Positions 34,613 to 44,310 of a stretch of 64,000 bases of DNA are shown piece after piece. How positions within the stretch are numbered: the stretch's first letter is position 1; each line of letters begins with the position of its first letter. The position numbers and the translations under genes were made by a program. The stretch lies in NCBI GenBank assembly GCA_964493095.1, contig CAZBNG010000003.1, forward strand, positions 1-64,000. Reading direction: 5' to 3'. Origin of the DNA: CAYXSX01 sp964493095. Its GTDB lineage: Bacteria; Pseudomonadota; Alphaproteobacteria; Micavibrionales; Micavibrionaceae. The notes beneath the pieces are model-generated. The model saw only the letters and a list, made by a program, of their open reading frames with translations. It had not been told where the DNA came from and made no database searches.

Positions 34613-35350
34613 CTACTTTTTCCCATCTCCCCAATCGAGGCCAAAACCGAACGCACGATCCATTTCAATATGGCCGGGAAAATACTCTGTATAATTTGTC
34701 AGCTTAATACCGCCGCGCACGTTTTCCAGCCCGCCCACCGCGCATATTGGCAAAGCATCATTATGGGCATGCAGGGTCACGATCAGATCGTCCTCACCCG
34801 GCACGTCTACCACGACCTGCGGCTTGACCTCGCTCCAGCTTGGCGCACCATCATAGATATAAATATAAATCAGGATGCGTTTGATCTCGCTCCATTTCTC
34901 ACCGTTGATCGCGATAAATTCATCATACCCATCGTGATCACCCGTACGCTGGTCGCCCGAAAGAGCGATATAAGGCGGCCTTTTATAATGGCCGAACTTT
35001 TCGCCAAACGCCTGAATGGCGCCGCGTGTTCCATCCTGCAATTCGTACAGACAACCCAGATCGAGATCGACGCCCTGTTTAACCATCTTTCCTAAAAAAC
35101 GGCCGAACAATCCCTTTTTCTGAAGCTTGACGTTATGCCACTCCACGCCCAGAAGAATGCTTTTGAACCCCTCCGGACCGGGAGTTACGGCGATGCTTTG
35201 GCCGGGCATTTCCAGAAATTCACAATTCTCAGGATCGTCGCTTTTCTCTCGGTACCCGGCCGCGCCCAGCGCCCTGCCGTGACCGGAAAACCGGGAGCGA
35301 TAGCGGCTCGCATCCGCCATGGAATCAATGGATGTTTTATCGTCGGTCAT
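34613..35350 (-). CDS. TerA-like protein of the ter stress group
   Basis: 245 aa. The family link rests on VDLDLGCLYELQDGTRGAIQ, HYKRPPYIALSGDQRTGDHD, EFIAINGEKWSEIKRILIYI and IYDGAPSWSEVKPQVVVDVP, which follow the TerA pattern: a TerD-like beta-sandwich with acidic cation sites. A roughly 45-residue N-terminal extension (RYRSRFSGHGRALGAAGY) is basic and probably disordered. First gene of the terA / antiporter / terD set on this strand. Confidence 0.8.
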   Translation of the reverse strand: MTDDKTSIDSMADASRYRSRFSGHGRALGAAGYREKSDDPENCEFLEMPGQSIAVTPGPEGFKSILLGVEWHNVKLQKKGLFGRFLGKMVKQGVDLDLGCLYELQDGTRGAIQAFGEKFGHYKRPPYIALSGDQRTGDHDGYDEFIAINGEKWSEIKRILIYIYIYDGAPSWSEVKPQVVVDVPGEDDLIVTLHAHNDALPICAVGGLENVRGGIKLTNYTEYFPGHIEMDRAFGFGLDWGDGKK

Positions 35351-35414
35351 GGCTTTCCTTCACGCGAAATTTCTTACCAAAGGATAGCGGCATCCCTGGG
35401 TTTTGGCAAATATA

Positions 35415-36032
35415 TCAGTAACGCGGCAAATGTTTGCGAAGTTCCTCGACTTCGCTATGGCAAAAACATCCTTTCAGATGATCGTTCACCATACCCATCG
35501 CCTGCATCAGGGCATACATCGTCGTCGGCCCGACAAACTTGAACCCGCGTTTTTTAAGGTCTTTGGAAAGCGCCTCGGATTCCGGCGTCCGGCCCGGAAT
35601 ATCGCTAGAGCCGTGGCGTTTAGAGGATTTACCCGGCGCAAACCCCCACAGGTAAACAGAAAAAGAACCGTGAACGGAAATCAGCTCAGGCAATTTCCCC
35701 GCATTGTTAATCACAGCTTCAATCTTGCCGCGATGGCGGATGATGCCTTCATCTTGCAAAAGCTTCTGCACATCCTTTTCGCCAAACCGCGCAATTTTTT
35801 TAAAATCAAAACCAGCGAAGGCTCGGCGGAAATTCTCCCGTTTACGCAGGATAGTCAGCCATGAAAGGCCCGCCTGAAATCCTTCCAGCGACATTTTTTC
35901 AAACAGGCGAATATCGTCGGTAACCGGACGCCCCCATTCCTCGTCATGGTAACGCCTGTATTCCGGATCGTTGCCGTGCCACCAGCACCGCATAAGACCG
36001 TCTTCGCCTTTGATTAATCCCTTCGCGCCCAC
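35415..36032 (-). CDS. tag: DNA-3-methyladenine glycosylase I
   Basis: Base excision repair enzyme removing 3-methyladenine, 205 aa. The zinc ligands are the Cys of MRCWW, the His of RYHDEEWGRPV, and the C-terminal HLKGCFCH. FEKMSLEGFQAGLSWLTILR is the helix-hairpin-helix core, with GPTTMYALMQAMGMVNDH near the end. The start is a GTG at 36032, two bases after the tetR-like gene's stop, so the two are translated together. The N-terminal 13 residues before MRCWW are normal for alphaproteobacterial Tag. Confidence 0.95.
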   Translation of the reverse strand: MGAKGLIKGEDGLMRCWWHGNDPEYRRYHDEEWGRPVTDDIRLFEKMSLEGFQAGLSWLTILRKRENFRRAFAGFDFKKIARFGEKDVQKLLQDEGIIRHRGKIEAVINNAGKLPELISVHGSFSVYLWGFAPGKSSKRHGSSDIPGRTPESEALSKDLKKRGFKFVGPTTMYALMQAMGMVNDHLKGCFCHSEVEELRKHLPRY

Positions 36033-36034
36033 AA

Positions 36035-36625
36035 CTAATCCCTGATCATCCGCTCGATCATCTGGCCCAGCGCCATAAACTCTCGACCTGCCCTGTTCTT
36101 ATCCTTATGAACTTTGGCCATCATGGTCGCACCCTGCCATTGTGCAATAATCATGCGGGCGATCTGGCGCGGCTCGAGATCGATTTTCCCTTCCGCCGCC
36201 AGAGGTTTCAGAGCGCTGGTAATCAGGTTTTCCCACTCCAGAAAAACCTGTTTAAGCTGCTCGCGTACCTCTTCGTCTTTGTCGGAAAGCTCCAGTGCGA
36301 AATTTCCGAGCAAACATCCCCGCTTGAAATCGGTGCTTTCGTAATTGCGGTATCGCTCCTGTATCCAGTTCAACAGGGCATGTTTCGGTGTACGCGCGCG
36401 GGAAAGATGGTACTGCAGGGGCTTAAGTAATTCCTGCCGCGCATAGGAATCGATAATGTGCGAAATCAGGGCCTGCTTGCTTGGAAAATGATGGAAAAAC
36501 GCACCTTTGCTGACGCCGGCTGCGCGCACGAGATCGTTAACGGATGTACCGTCATAGCCGCGCTTCCACAGCATATCTTCGGCTTTTTTCAGGAGTTTGA
36601 TTTTGGCTTTAGCAGGCGTGTTCAT
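36035..36625 (-). CDS. TetR/AcrR-family transcriptional regulator
   Basis: 196 aa. The helix-turn-helix is GTSVNDLVRAAGVSKGAFFHHFPSKQALI-like (residues about 26-54), as in the AcrR/NemR branch. The ligand domain has GCLLGNFALELSDKDEEVR, a common feature of TetR_C members related to NemR. A palindromic operator lies directly upstream, so self-repression is likely. Being in an operon with tag points to control by a reactive or alkylating compound, which is inference. Confidence 0.88.
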   Translation of the reverse strand: MNTPAKAKIKLLKKAEDMLWKRGYDGTSVNDLVRAAGVSKGAFFHHFPSKQALISHIIDSYARQELLKPLQYHLSRARTPKHALLNWIQERYRNYESTDFKRGCLLGNFALELSDKDEEVREQLKQVFLEWENLITSALKPLAAEGKIDLEPRQIARMIIAQWQGATMMAKVHKDKNRAGREFMALGQMIERMIRD

Positions 36626-36635
36626 GCCCCGATTT

Positions 36636-36651
36636 TAGACCGACTGGTCGG
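36636..36651 (-). promoter_or_regulatory. Probable TetR operator upstream of the regulator gene
   Basis: TAGACCGACTGGTCGG on the plus strand contains the inverted half-sites GACC-GACT-GGTC, which match the TAGACC-N4-GGTCTA pattern known for NemR-type repressors with mismatches at the outer end of one arm. It begins 11 bases upstream of the regulator's start codon and is 88 bases from ettA. Confidence 0.6.
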
Positions 36652-36738
36652 GGCAGACAAGCCGGAAATTGATTATTTGTATATGCCCGCAACTATGTTA
36701 TAAACGGCGCAAAATCGTATTATTTGCAAGGAAATTCC

Positions 36739-38415
36739 ATGGCATCTTACCAATATGTTTACGTGATGAACGGTTTGTCGAAAGCCTACGACAATAAAAA
36801 AATCCTCGAAAACGTTACACTTTCCTTTCTGCCGGGTGCGAAAATCGGCGTACTGGGCCCCAACGGCGCGGGTAAATCAACCCTTCTGAAAATCATGGGC
36901 GGTGTGGACAAGGATTATACAGGCGAGGCATGGGCTGCCGATGGCGCGCGCGTTGGCTACCTCGAACAGGAACCAAAGCTGGATGAAAACAAAACCGTGG
37001 CCGAAAACGTCATGGAAGGGCTGGCGGATATTAAAACAAAGCTCGACCGCTTTAACGAAATCGGCATGCAGATGGCCGAGCCCGACGCTGACTTTGACAA
37101 GCTGGGTAGCGAAATGGCGGAGCTTCAGGATTTCCTCGACAACCACGATGGATGGGAGCTGGAACGCACCATTGAAATTGCCATGGACGCCCTGCGCTGC
37201 CCGCCGGGTGACGCCGCTATCACAAACCTTTCCGGCGGCGAACGCCGCCGCGTCGCACTTTGCAAGTTACTGCTGGAAAAGCCCGACCTGCTGCTGCTTG
37301 ACGAACCGACAAACCACCTCGACGCCGAAAGCGTGGCATGGCTCCAGCGCTTTCTCGGTGACTATAAAGGCACAGTGGTAATGGTCACCCACGACCGTTA
37401 TTTCCTTGATAACGTCACCGGCTGGATTTTAGAGATCGACCGCGGCCGTGCCATTCCATACGAAGGCAATTATTCCGCCTATCTCGAGGCAAAACAAAAA
37501 CGTCTCGAGCAGGAAGCCCGCGAAGAGGACACCCGTCAGAAGACTCTGTCCCGTGAACGCGAGTGGATGGGACAAAGCCCCTCCGCCCGGCGTTCAAAAT
37601 CCAAGGCCCGTATCAGCGCGTATGAAGATCTTCTGGCTGAATCCGAGAAACTCGATAAACGTAACGCCCAGATTGTTATTCCTTCGCCGCCCCGTCTGGG
37701 TGATCAGGTTATCGAAGCCAAAAACGTATCCAAGGGCTTTGGCGATCATCTGCTGATCGAAAACCTGTCTTTCAAACTTCCGCCCGGCGGTATTGTCGGG
37801 GTTATCGGGCCGAATGGGGCGGGTAAATCAACCCTGTTTAAAATGATCACCGGGCAGGAAAAACCCGACAGCGGAACCTTTAACGTTGGCGACACCGTTA
37901 AACTCGGCTATGTCGATCAAAGCCGCGACTCCCTCGATGGCAATAAAACCGTGTGGGAGGAAATTTCCGGCGGCACAGACATCATCAAACTCGGCAAAAT
38001 AGAGATGCAAAGCCGGGCGTACGTCTCCGCCTTCAATTTCCGAAAAGGTGATCAACAACAACTGGTTAAGGACCTGTCCGGTGGCCAGCGCAATCGCGTA
38101 CACCTTGCCAAAATGCTTAAGCAGGAAGCCAACGTCATCCTTCTGGACGAACCGACAAACGACCTTGATACCGAAACGCTTGCCGCACTGGAAGAAGCCA
38201 TCGAACGCTTCCCCGGCTGCGCCGTTATCATCTCCCACGACCGCTGGTTCCTGGACCGCCTTTGCACCCATATTCTGGCGTTTGAAGGCGATTCACACGT
38301 GGAGTGGTTCGAAGGCAACTATCAGGACTATGAGGCTGATTATAAACGCCGCATGGGAATGGACGCCGACCAGCCTCACCGCATCAAATACAAACCCCTG
38401 CGCAAGGCGGGTTAG
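36739..38415 (+). CDS. ettA: Energy-dependent translational throttle ABC-F ATPase EttA
   Basis: Ribosome-bound ABC-F protein that gates the first peptide bonds according to ATP/ADP. 558 aa. Two ABC domains: Walker A GPNGAGKSTLLK, signature LSGGERRRVAL and Walker B LLLLDEPTNHLD in the first; GPNGAGKSTLFK, LSGGQRNRVHL and VILLDEPTNDLD in the second. The arm (residues about 95-140) and the linker (REREWMGQSPSARRSKSKAR) are EttA-type. Start at the ATG at 36739 with AAGGAA upstream, rather than the upstream TTG. Confidence 0.95.
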   Translation: MASYQYVYVMNGLSKAYDNKKILENVTLSFLPGAKIGVLGPNGAGKSTLLKIMGGVDKDYTGEAWAADGARVGYLEQEPKLDENKTVAENVMEGLADIKTKLDRFNEIGMQMAEPDADFDKLGSEMAELQDFLDNHDGWELERTIEIAMDALRCPPGDAAITNLSGGERRRVALCKLLLEKPDLLLLDEPTNHLDAESVAWLQRFLGDYKGTVVMVTHDRYFLDNVTGWILEIDRGRAIPYEGNYSAYLEAKQKRLEQEAREEDTRQKTLSREREWMGQSPSARRSKSKARISAYEDLLAESEKLDKRNAQIVIPSPPRLGDQVIEAKNVSKGFGDHLLIENLSFKLPPGGIVGVIGPNGAGKSTLFKMITGQEKPDSGTFNVGDTVKLGYVDQSRDSLDGNKTVWEEISGGTDIIKLGKIEMQSRAYVSAFNFRKGDQQQLVKDLSGGQRNRVHLAKMLKQEANVILLDEPTNDLDTETLAALEEAIERFPGCAVIISHDRWFLDRLCTHILAFEGDSHVEWFEGNYQDYEADYKRRMGMDADQPHRIKYKPLRKAG

Positions 38416-38585
38416 CCAACAGGGAAATCCTTTCATAACAATATCTTAACAAATTTTCGCTATACTTATGGCGAGAATGCGGCACATGCACGCCTGAAGG
38501 GGAAATACGGAAAAATTAAGACAAAATTAGTTAAAATTGTAGATAATTACTTATTGGGGTAATATTAACGTGGTGAGTCAGTCCT

Positions 38586-41501
38586 TTGCACACAACGCAC
38601 GCTAAAAAAATCATATCATACGCCGTTATGCCCGGGATTATTCCGCGGGCGCGAAAGCTGTTCGCTTCAGGCTTTGGCATGATTGCTTACCTGATGGCGG
38701 AAATCTACGCTATGGTGCGCCTTTTGCCGCGTAATCACCCCTATCTGCAACCCCGGAATATAGGCAATTACGGCCTGCGCCACGTTATAGCCGCAGCCGC
38801 CAATCATTTGGTGATCAAAAAAGAAAACATCGATCAAATCATTGTTTTCTTTGCACTATTATGCGGCAGCGTCCTGCTGCTGATGCAATTTGTCCTGCTG
38901 ATTGCCGGTTTTATCCTAACCCCGGCTAACGCGCAAAGCGCGGCAGGTTCAGAAAGCGGGTCTATTTTCGTTACGGCCAAGCCTACCAACGATATCGCCT
39001 TTGTCATGCTGGACAAGGTGTTCGGCGTGCCGGATTTCTTCTGTACTGGAAAACTATGCAGCAAGGCCCAGGCCGACATCCCCTACCCCATGCATACGGC
39101 GCTGCATTCCCTGTTCGAGTTTTATACGATGGGGCTGCTTATCGTCGGCGTTTTGATTTTCCTGTATTTCGTAGTCGTAGTTACCGCCGAAACGGCGACG
39201 ACAGGCTCACCCTTCGGACAGAGATTCCAGAATATCTGGGTGCCCATCCGCCTAATTACGGCCATCGGCCTGCTTCTGCCGCTCAATTACGGCTTTAATA
39301 CGGCCCAGTATATCACTTTCTATGCCGCTAAAATGGGCTCGGGATTTGCCACGAATACCTGGCTTGCCTATAACAACGCCATTAAACAACACCCCCTGTT
39401 TAACGGCAGCCGCAACAACCCTCTAGGCGAATATGACAGCCTTATAGGCATGCCCAAACCCGCTGACGCATCAATTCTCACCGAAATGATGTCACTCATT
39501 CACTCCTGCGCTTATGCCACCGATAAAAAATATGCTTCCTCGCTTACAGGCGGAGGGCTGGAAAGCAGCTATTCTGCGGGGCCTTATGAACTTGTGGAAG
39601 CTTTTCTGGTTAAAACGCCCGTCCCCGGCCAGAAAAATCAGGATGAATTCCTGAAACTTTCCCCCTCCACAACGCATGTCCAGGCCGTGGATTTCTTTAA
39701 CAACGGCGATATCACGATCCGCTTCGGACGCCAAAGCACCTTCGCCTTTGATGACGAACCGGGAGACGTCGAAAATACCTGCGGGGAAATACGTATTCCT
39801 GTTGTGGACATCGCCAATAAGGGAAAAGGGGATGAAGTCGGCGGAGCGGATTATATCCTGAACAAATACTTTGAATATATTAAAGAGATGTGGTTTACCA
39901 ACCCCGAATTTCAGGATTTCGCAGCAAGATTCATGGAAATTGTACTTGCGCCAGAGCCTAGTGTAAGCGCTGGTCACCGGGACGTTAATGGCGACCTTGC
40001 CTGCAGGAAAGCATGCAATAATCCTCATATCGTTGACTGCAAAATACCCAGCATTCATGAAAAAGCCCCCTGCGAAACAAAGGAGGGACTTCCCAAAGAG
40101 GATTGGAAACAAAATGTTATCGATCAGTACACGGCTAATTTCAAAAAGGATCTCACAACGGCATGGGCAAAATACACGGAAAATGCCGACATAGAAATTT
40201 CACAGGATGTGCTTGACCTCGGATGGGGAGGCGCGGGGGTCTGGTACAACAAAATCGCCCAATTAAACGGCGCTTTCGTCAGCGCCGTCATGGCCACACC
40301 CCGTCTTATAAGCTACCCTAAGGTTATGCGGGAGGTTGCCGCGTTCAGCCGCAGAACAAACCAGGATGCAGGCGGCCTTAGTCAGTTTGCCCCCATCACC
40401 AGCGGGCCAAAGCCAACTTCCATTCCCAGCAGAGAGGACGGCCTTGAAATCGCCACGGCCCTTAACGACGTGTACGAATTCTGGAACAAGGGCATACGTA
40501 ATTCAGGAGATAAAAAACAGGAAAATAGTGCCAACATCCTTATGCGCGGCATTAACCTGTTGCTAGGCACAGCGGGTATTTTCAGTATCCGCGAAGAAAA
40601 CGCTTTTATTCACCCGCTTGCGCAATTGACAGTGATCGGTAAAGGACTTGTTGAAAGTTCCATTATGAACATTATGGGTGCTTCCGTCAGCGCCTTTGCG
40701 GGCGGTGCAATAAGCGTGTTTAAAGGCACGGGCGGCATTGGCCAGCTGGCAAACGGTATGAGCAGCCTTTTACAACAGGTCGCTTTCATCGGCCTGACGG
40801 CAGGCGTCATCCTGTTTTATATTCTGCCGTTTCTGCCATTCCTGTATTTCTTCTTTGCCGTGGGTGAATGGATTAAAGCCATTTTTGAAGCGATGGTCGG
40901 CGTACCGCTCTGGGCGCTGGCCCACCTGCGGCTTGACGGCGAAGGGTTACCGGGAGAAGCTGCAAAAGACGGTTATTTCCTGATTTTGGAAATTTTCCTG
41001 CGGCCCATTTTGACCGTGATCGCCCTTATCGCCGCCACGGTTATTTTCAGTGCGCAGGTACGGGTCCTTAACGCCATATGGGATCTCGCCGTATCGGCTT
41101 CTCCGGGATATCAGGCAAATGCAACTGTCCAGCTTGGAGATATCATAAAGTTTGATCGCAACAAGATAGATAAATTCTTCTATACGCTTGTCTACACGCT
41201 GGTCGTATACCTGATGGCGACGTCTTCATTTAAACTGATCAACCAGATTCCGGACAACCTGCTGCGCTGGGCCGGGGCGGGCGTCTCCGCCTTCGGCGAC
41301 ATCAACAAAGAGGATCCGCTGCAGGGACTCCAGCGCTATGCGGCAATTGGCGGTATTACGATCGGCCGTCAGGCTGTTCAGGCAACTACGGATGCCTTCC
41401 GGGGCATGGGTCAGGTAGCGGGAGAAGCTGTAAAAGCAGACGGCGTTACACCCAGTATGTTGGGAAAAAGGATTCTTGGCGAAAGAGGGCCTAGAGGATG
41501 A
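38586..41501 (+). CDS. DotA/TraY-like membrane protein, copy 1
   Basis: Large polytopic protein of the type IVB (Dot/Icm, IncI Tra) DotA/TraY family, 971 aa. The N-terminal cytoplasmic part contains VRLLPRNHPYLQPRN, then TM1 at about 85-111 ending in TPANAQS, a possible signal-peptidase site. Two more helices precede a periplasmic domain (about 250-700) with a Cys pair (153/158) before it and GWGGAGVWYNKIAQLNGA near 550. The C-terminal core has FLPFLYFFFAVGEWIKAIFE and PLWALAHLRLDGEGLPG. Start is a TTG at 38586; no ATG fits, and the N-terminus aligns with copy 3. Ends with an ATGA overlap onto copy 2. Confidence 0.85.
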   Translation: MHTTHAKKIISYAVMPGIIPRARKLFASGFGMIAYLMAEIYAMVRLLPRNHPYLQPRNIGNYGLRHVIAAAANHLVIKKENIDQIIVFFALLCGSVLLLMQFVLLIAGFILTPANAQSAAGSESGSIFVTAKPTNDIAFVMLDKVFGVPDFFCTGKLCSKAQADIPYPMHTALHSLFEFYTMGLLIVGVLIFLYFVVVVTAETATTGSPFGQRFQNIWVPIRLITAIGLLLPLNYGFNTAQYITFYAAKMGSGFATNTWLAYNNAIKQHPLFNGSRNNPLGEYDSLIGMPKPADASILTEMMSLIHSCAYATDKKYASSLTGGGLESSYSAGPYELVEAFLVKTPVPGQKNQDEFLKLSPSTTHVQAVDFFNNGDITIRFGRQSTFAFDDEPGDVENTCGEIRIPVVDIANKGKGDEVGGADYILNKYFEYIKEMWFTNPEFQDFAARFMEIVLAPEPSVSAGHRDVNGDLACRKACNNPHIVDCKIPSIHEKAPCETKEGLPKEDWKQNVIDQYTANFKKDLTTAWAKYTENADIEISQDVLDLGWGGAGVWYNKIAQLNGAFVSAVMATPRLISYPKVMREVAAFSRRTNQDAGGLSQFAPITSGPKPTSIPSREDGLEIATALNDVYEFWNKGIRNSGDKKQENSANILMRGINLLLGTAGIFSIREENAFIHPLAQLTVIGKGLVESSIMNIMGASVSAFAGGAISVFKGTGGIGQLANGMSSLLQQVAFIGLTAGVILFYILPFLPFLYFFFAVGEWIKAIFEAMVGVPLWALAHLRLDGEGLPGEAAKDGYFLILEIFLRPILTVIALIAATVIFSAQVRVLNAIWDLAVSASPGYQANATVQLGDIIKFDRNKIDKFFYTLVYTLVVYLMATSSFKLINQIPDNLLRWAGAGVSAFGDINKEDPLQGLQRYAAIGGITIGRQAVQATTDAFRGMGQVAGEAVKADGVTPSMLGKRILGERGPRG

Positions 41502-44272
41502 TGCTTTTTGGAATAACACGCATGCAGGCTTTCAAATATGTTCTCCTCCCGGAGATCACGCCCCGCCTGCGCACCCTGATGTTCTCGGGATTTCAGTTTA
41601 TTCCTTATTTTCTGGCCCTTGTTTATCAGGCCGTAAGGCTCCTGCCCCGCAACCACCCTTATACGTTTGAATCCAATATAGGACATTTCGGTGTACGTCA
41701 CGTTATAGCCGCAGCTGCCAATAATCTGGTTATCAGCATGAAAAATATCGACCAGATTATCCTGTTTTGCACCATTATGATCGGATTCGTAATGATATTT
41801 CTTCAACTGGTTGTGCTCGGTGTTTCGTTAGTGTCACAACCTGTAATGGCTGCGATACCGGACAGTTTTGAAGGATTCTTCGTCACCCGCCAACCCAGTC
41901 AGGATATCGCGCATATTCTTCTGGATATGGTGTTCGGCATTCCCGACATGTTTAATTCCTGCATAGCAACGACAGAGGCCTGTAAAGATTCTTTCGGCAA
42001 CGACATAATACGTCCTCAGGGACAGGACTGGATATTCCCCACGCATGTTTTTCCGTTTCCCATTCATGTCGGTCTGCATCAAATGTTCCATATATACAGC
42101 ACCGGTCTTCTGGTGGTTGCCACCTTTATAGCGGGCTACTTCCTCATTACGGTCGTTGCTGAAACCGCGCAAACCGGCACGGCTTTCGGCAAGCGCTTTA
42201 ACAAAGTATGGGCGCCGCTTCGTATCGTGGCCGCCTTTGGGTTGCTCGTTCCGCTGGGATACGGCCTGAACGCCTCTCAATACATCGTTTTATACGCCGC
42301 CAAGTTCGGATCGGCTTTCGCGACAAACGGCTGGATATTGTTTAACGAGGCGCTTAACGAAAATTATCTGGGCGGCAACCAGCGCCTGGTTTCAACGCCG
42401 AACATCCCTGAAATCGGCACATTTTTGCAATTTATGCATGTGGCACAAACTTGTAAATGGGCCGAAAAAATTGGCTCCACGGAAGACGACAGCCGCGATA
42501 TCAAGCCATACCTAGTGACAGGACCGCTTGAAAAAATCAATTTCCTTGAAATCACATCCTCTTCAAATCCGACTTATGAAGAAATGATAAAATTCGCCAA
42601 CGGCGCCACACAGGTAAAAGTAAGGTTTGGTGTGAGGGATAAAAAAGAATACGGAAGGTATGAAGGGTTTGTAAAACCGTTTTGCGGTGATCTTGTTTTT
42701 AATTTGCAACAGCCTTTCCTTAGCGAAAACGGCCAGAAAAGCGGGGTAGAGGTCCTTCAGCGCTATTACTGGTTTGTCTGGCGGGAAATATGGTTCCGCA
42801 GCGGCCCTGTTGTACCAACCTATCCGGATTTCGCAAAAATAACGGCTTGCACGATCCTTCCAAAATGCGCAAGTTTTGACGAAGAATTATATAAAAACCT
42901 TAAAGGAAGGCGCGCAGAAAGTTTTAAGCCCTCACCGGAATTCGCCGTGGCCATGCAGGAATTTTATTCCAAGGATATACGGGCGGCATTAAACGATCCC
43001 GGATCCACAGGCCTTTCGGGAATCGTGGGGTCGAATAAAGGCGCCATTGAAGAACAGATCAACTCCGGGGCTTTCAATGTGTCTCCCACCTTGAAAGCCA
43101 AAGGCTGGGCGGGCGCCGGCATCTGGTATAACAAGATTGCGGAATTAAATGGTGCCGTCACCTCTGCGACCCTCAATGTCCCGTCGCCGGCTCTGTATCC
43201 CTATGCGATGGAATATGTGAGAGAGAAAAGAAAACTGGAAGAGCCCGAAACTTCACCGTCTGATATTTTCAATCCCGAAATGAAAAACGGAACTATAGAT
43301 AAACACGCCGAAAAAGCCGGCGCACTTTATGTCGCCTATAAATATTGGCAGGAAAATACCGGCACATCGTCCCATGTAAAACCGACCGGAAACATATTCA
43401 TCAACACCGTTAACATGTTGTTCGGTACGGAAGGATTATACAGCCTGCGTAACAATCCCGATGTCCATCCGCTTGCCGGACTGGTTGGAATCGGGCGCTC
43501 TCTGATCGAAAGCTCTATCCGCAATGTCGGCGTCGCCGCTTTCGGTGGCGCTGTTGGCGCTATTTTCGACGGGTTTATCGGGCAACTGGGAAACAACGCC
43601 TCCAGCTTCTTCGTAACCGTTGCCATGATGGGGCTAACCATAGGCTTTGTTCTGTTTTATGTTGTGCCCTTCCTGCCGTTTATTTACTTCTTCTTTGCCG
43701 TTTCGACATGGGTGAAAGGTATTTTCGAGGCCATGCTGGGCGCGCCTTTATGGGCCCTGGCACATATAAGGATTGACGGCGAAGGCCTGCCGGGAAAAGC
43801 CGCCGAAAGCGGATATTATTTCATACTGGAGATTTTTCTGAGACCTATTCTGGTGGTCTTCGGCCTTTTGGCAAGCATTGTTATTTATTCTGCTCTGGTT
43901 GAAACGCTCAACGAAACCATGAACCTTGTGACCGCCAATATCGGCGGGTTTGACGTCAACGCCGAAAATCAGAATGTAGGACCGACAGATATTGAATTTT
44001 ACCGCGGCCCCGTTGATGAATTTTTCTATACGGTTTTATACGCCATCATCGTCTATATGATGGGCACGGCCTCCTTCAAGCTTATAGACCAGATCCCCAA
44101 CAAAATCCTGCGCTGGATGGGCAATGCCAGCCAGACCTTCAGCGAGCTTAGCGAAGACCCGACGGAGCAGGTTATGAGTTTGTCACAACAAGGCTCACAG
44201 CAAGCCGTAGGTGCCGTAGGTGGTGGCTTGAACAGCCTCCTGAAAGGCGTCGGCAGCTTAGGAAACAAATAA
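41498..44272 (+). CDS. DotA/TraY-like membrane protein, copy 2
   Basis: 924 aa, same architecture as copy 1. N-terminal VRLLPRNHPYTFESN, TM1 near residues 86-113 and a possible cleavage after PVMA (about 118), then a Cys-rich loop (NSCIATTEACKDSFG). The periplasmic domain has KGWAGAGIWYNKIAELNGA. The core is PFLPFIYFFFAVSTWVKGIF, PLWALAHIRIDGEGLPG and KLIDQIPNKILRWMG, closer to copy 3 than to copy 1. Starts inside the stop of copy 1 (ATGATG), with AGAGG just upstream, so translation is coupled. The C-terminus is Gln/Gly/Ser-rich. Confidence 0.85.
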   Translation: MMLFGITRMQAFKYVLLPEITPRLRTLMFSGFQFIPYFLALVYQAVRLLPRNHPYTFESNIGHFGVRHVIAAAANNLVISMKNIDQIILFCTIMIGFVMIFLQLVVLGVSLVSQPVMAAIPDSFEGFFVTRQPSQDIAHILLDMVFGIPDMFNSCIATTEACKDSFGNDIIRPQGQDWIFPTHVFPFPIHVGLHQMFHIYSTGLLVVATFIAGYFLITVVAETAQTGTAFGKRFNKVWAPLRIVAAFGLLVPLGYGLNASQYIVLYAAKFGSAFATNGWILFNEALNENYLGGNQRLVSTPNIPEIGTFLQFMHVAQTCKWAEKIGSTEDDSRDIKPYLVTGPLEKINFLEITSSSNPTYEEMIKFANGATQVKVRFGVRDKKEYGRYEGFVKPFCGDLVFNLQQPFLSENGQKSGVEVLQRYYWFVWREIWFRSGPVVPTYPDFAKITACTILPKCASFDEELYKNLKGRRAESFKPSPEFAVAMQEFYSKDIRAALNDPGSTGLSGIVGSNKGAIEEQINSGAFNVSPTLKAKGWAGAGIWYNKIAELNGAVTSATLNVPSPALYPYAMEYVREKRKLEEPETSPSDIFNPEMKNGTIDKHAEKAGALYVAYKYWQENTGTSSHVKPTGNIFINTVNMLFGTEGLYSLRNNPDVHPLAGLVGIGRSLIESSIRNVGVAAFGGAVGAIFDGFIGQLGNNASSFFVTVAMMGLTIGFVLFYVVPFLPFIYFFFAVSTWVKGIFEAMLGAPLWALAHIRIDGEGLPGKAAESGYYFILEIFLRPILVVFGLLASIVIYSALVETLNETMNLVTANIGGFDVNAENQNVGPTDIEFYRGPVDEFFYTVLYAIIVYMMGTASFKLIDQIPNKILRWMGNASQTFSELSEDPTEQVMSLSQQGSQQAVGAVGGGLNSLLKGVGSLGNK

Positions 44273-44310
44273 AAACGAACGGGGGATAATCTCCAAAGGC
44301 AACATTACTG

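Noticed and set aside
38516..38545. Possible CtrA box upstream of the DotA-like operon
   Set aside because: The two TTAA motifs there are 11 bases apart rather than 7, in a generally A/T-rich stretch.
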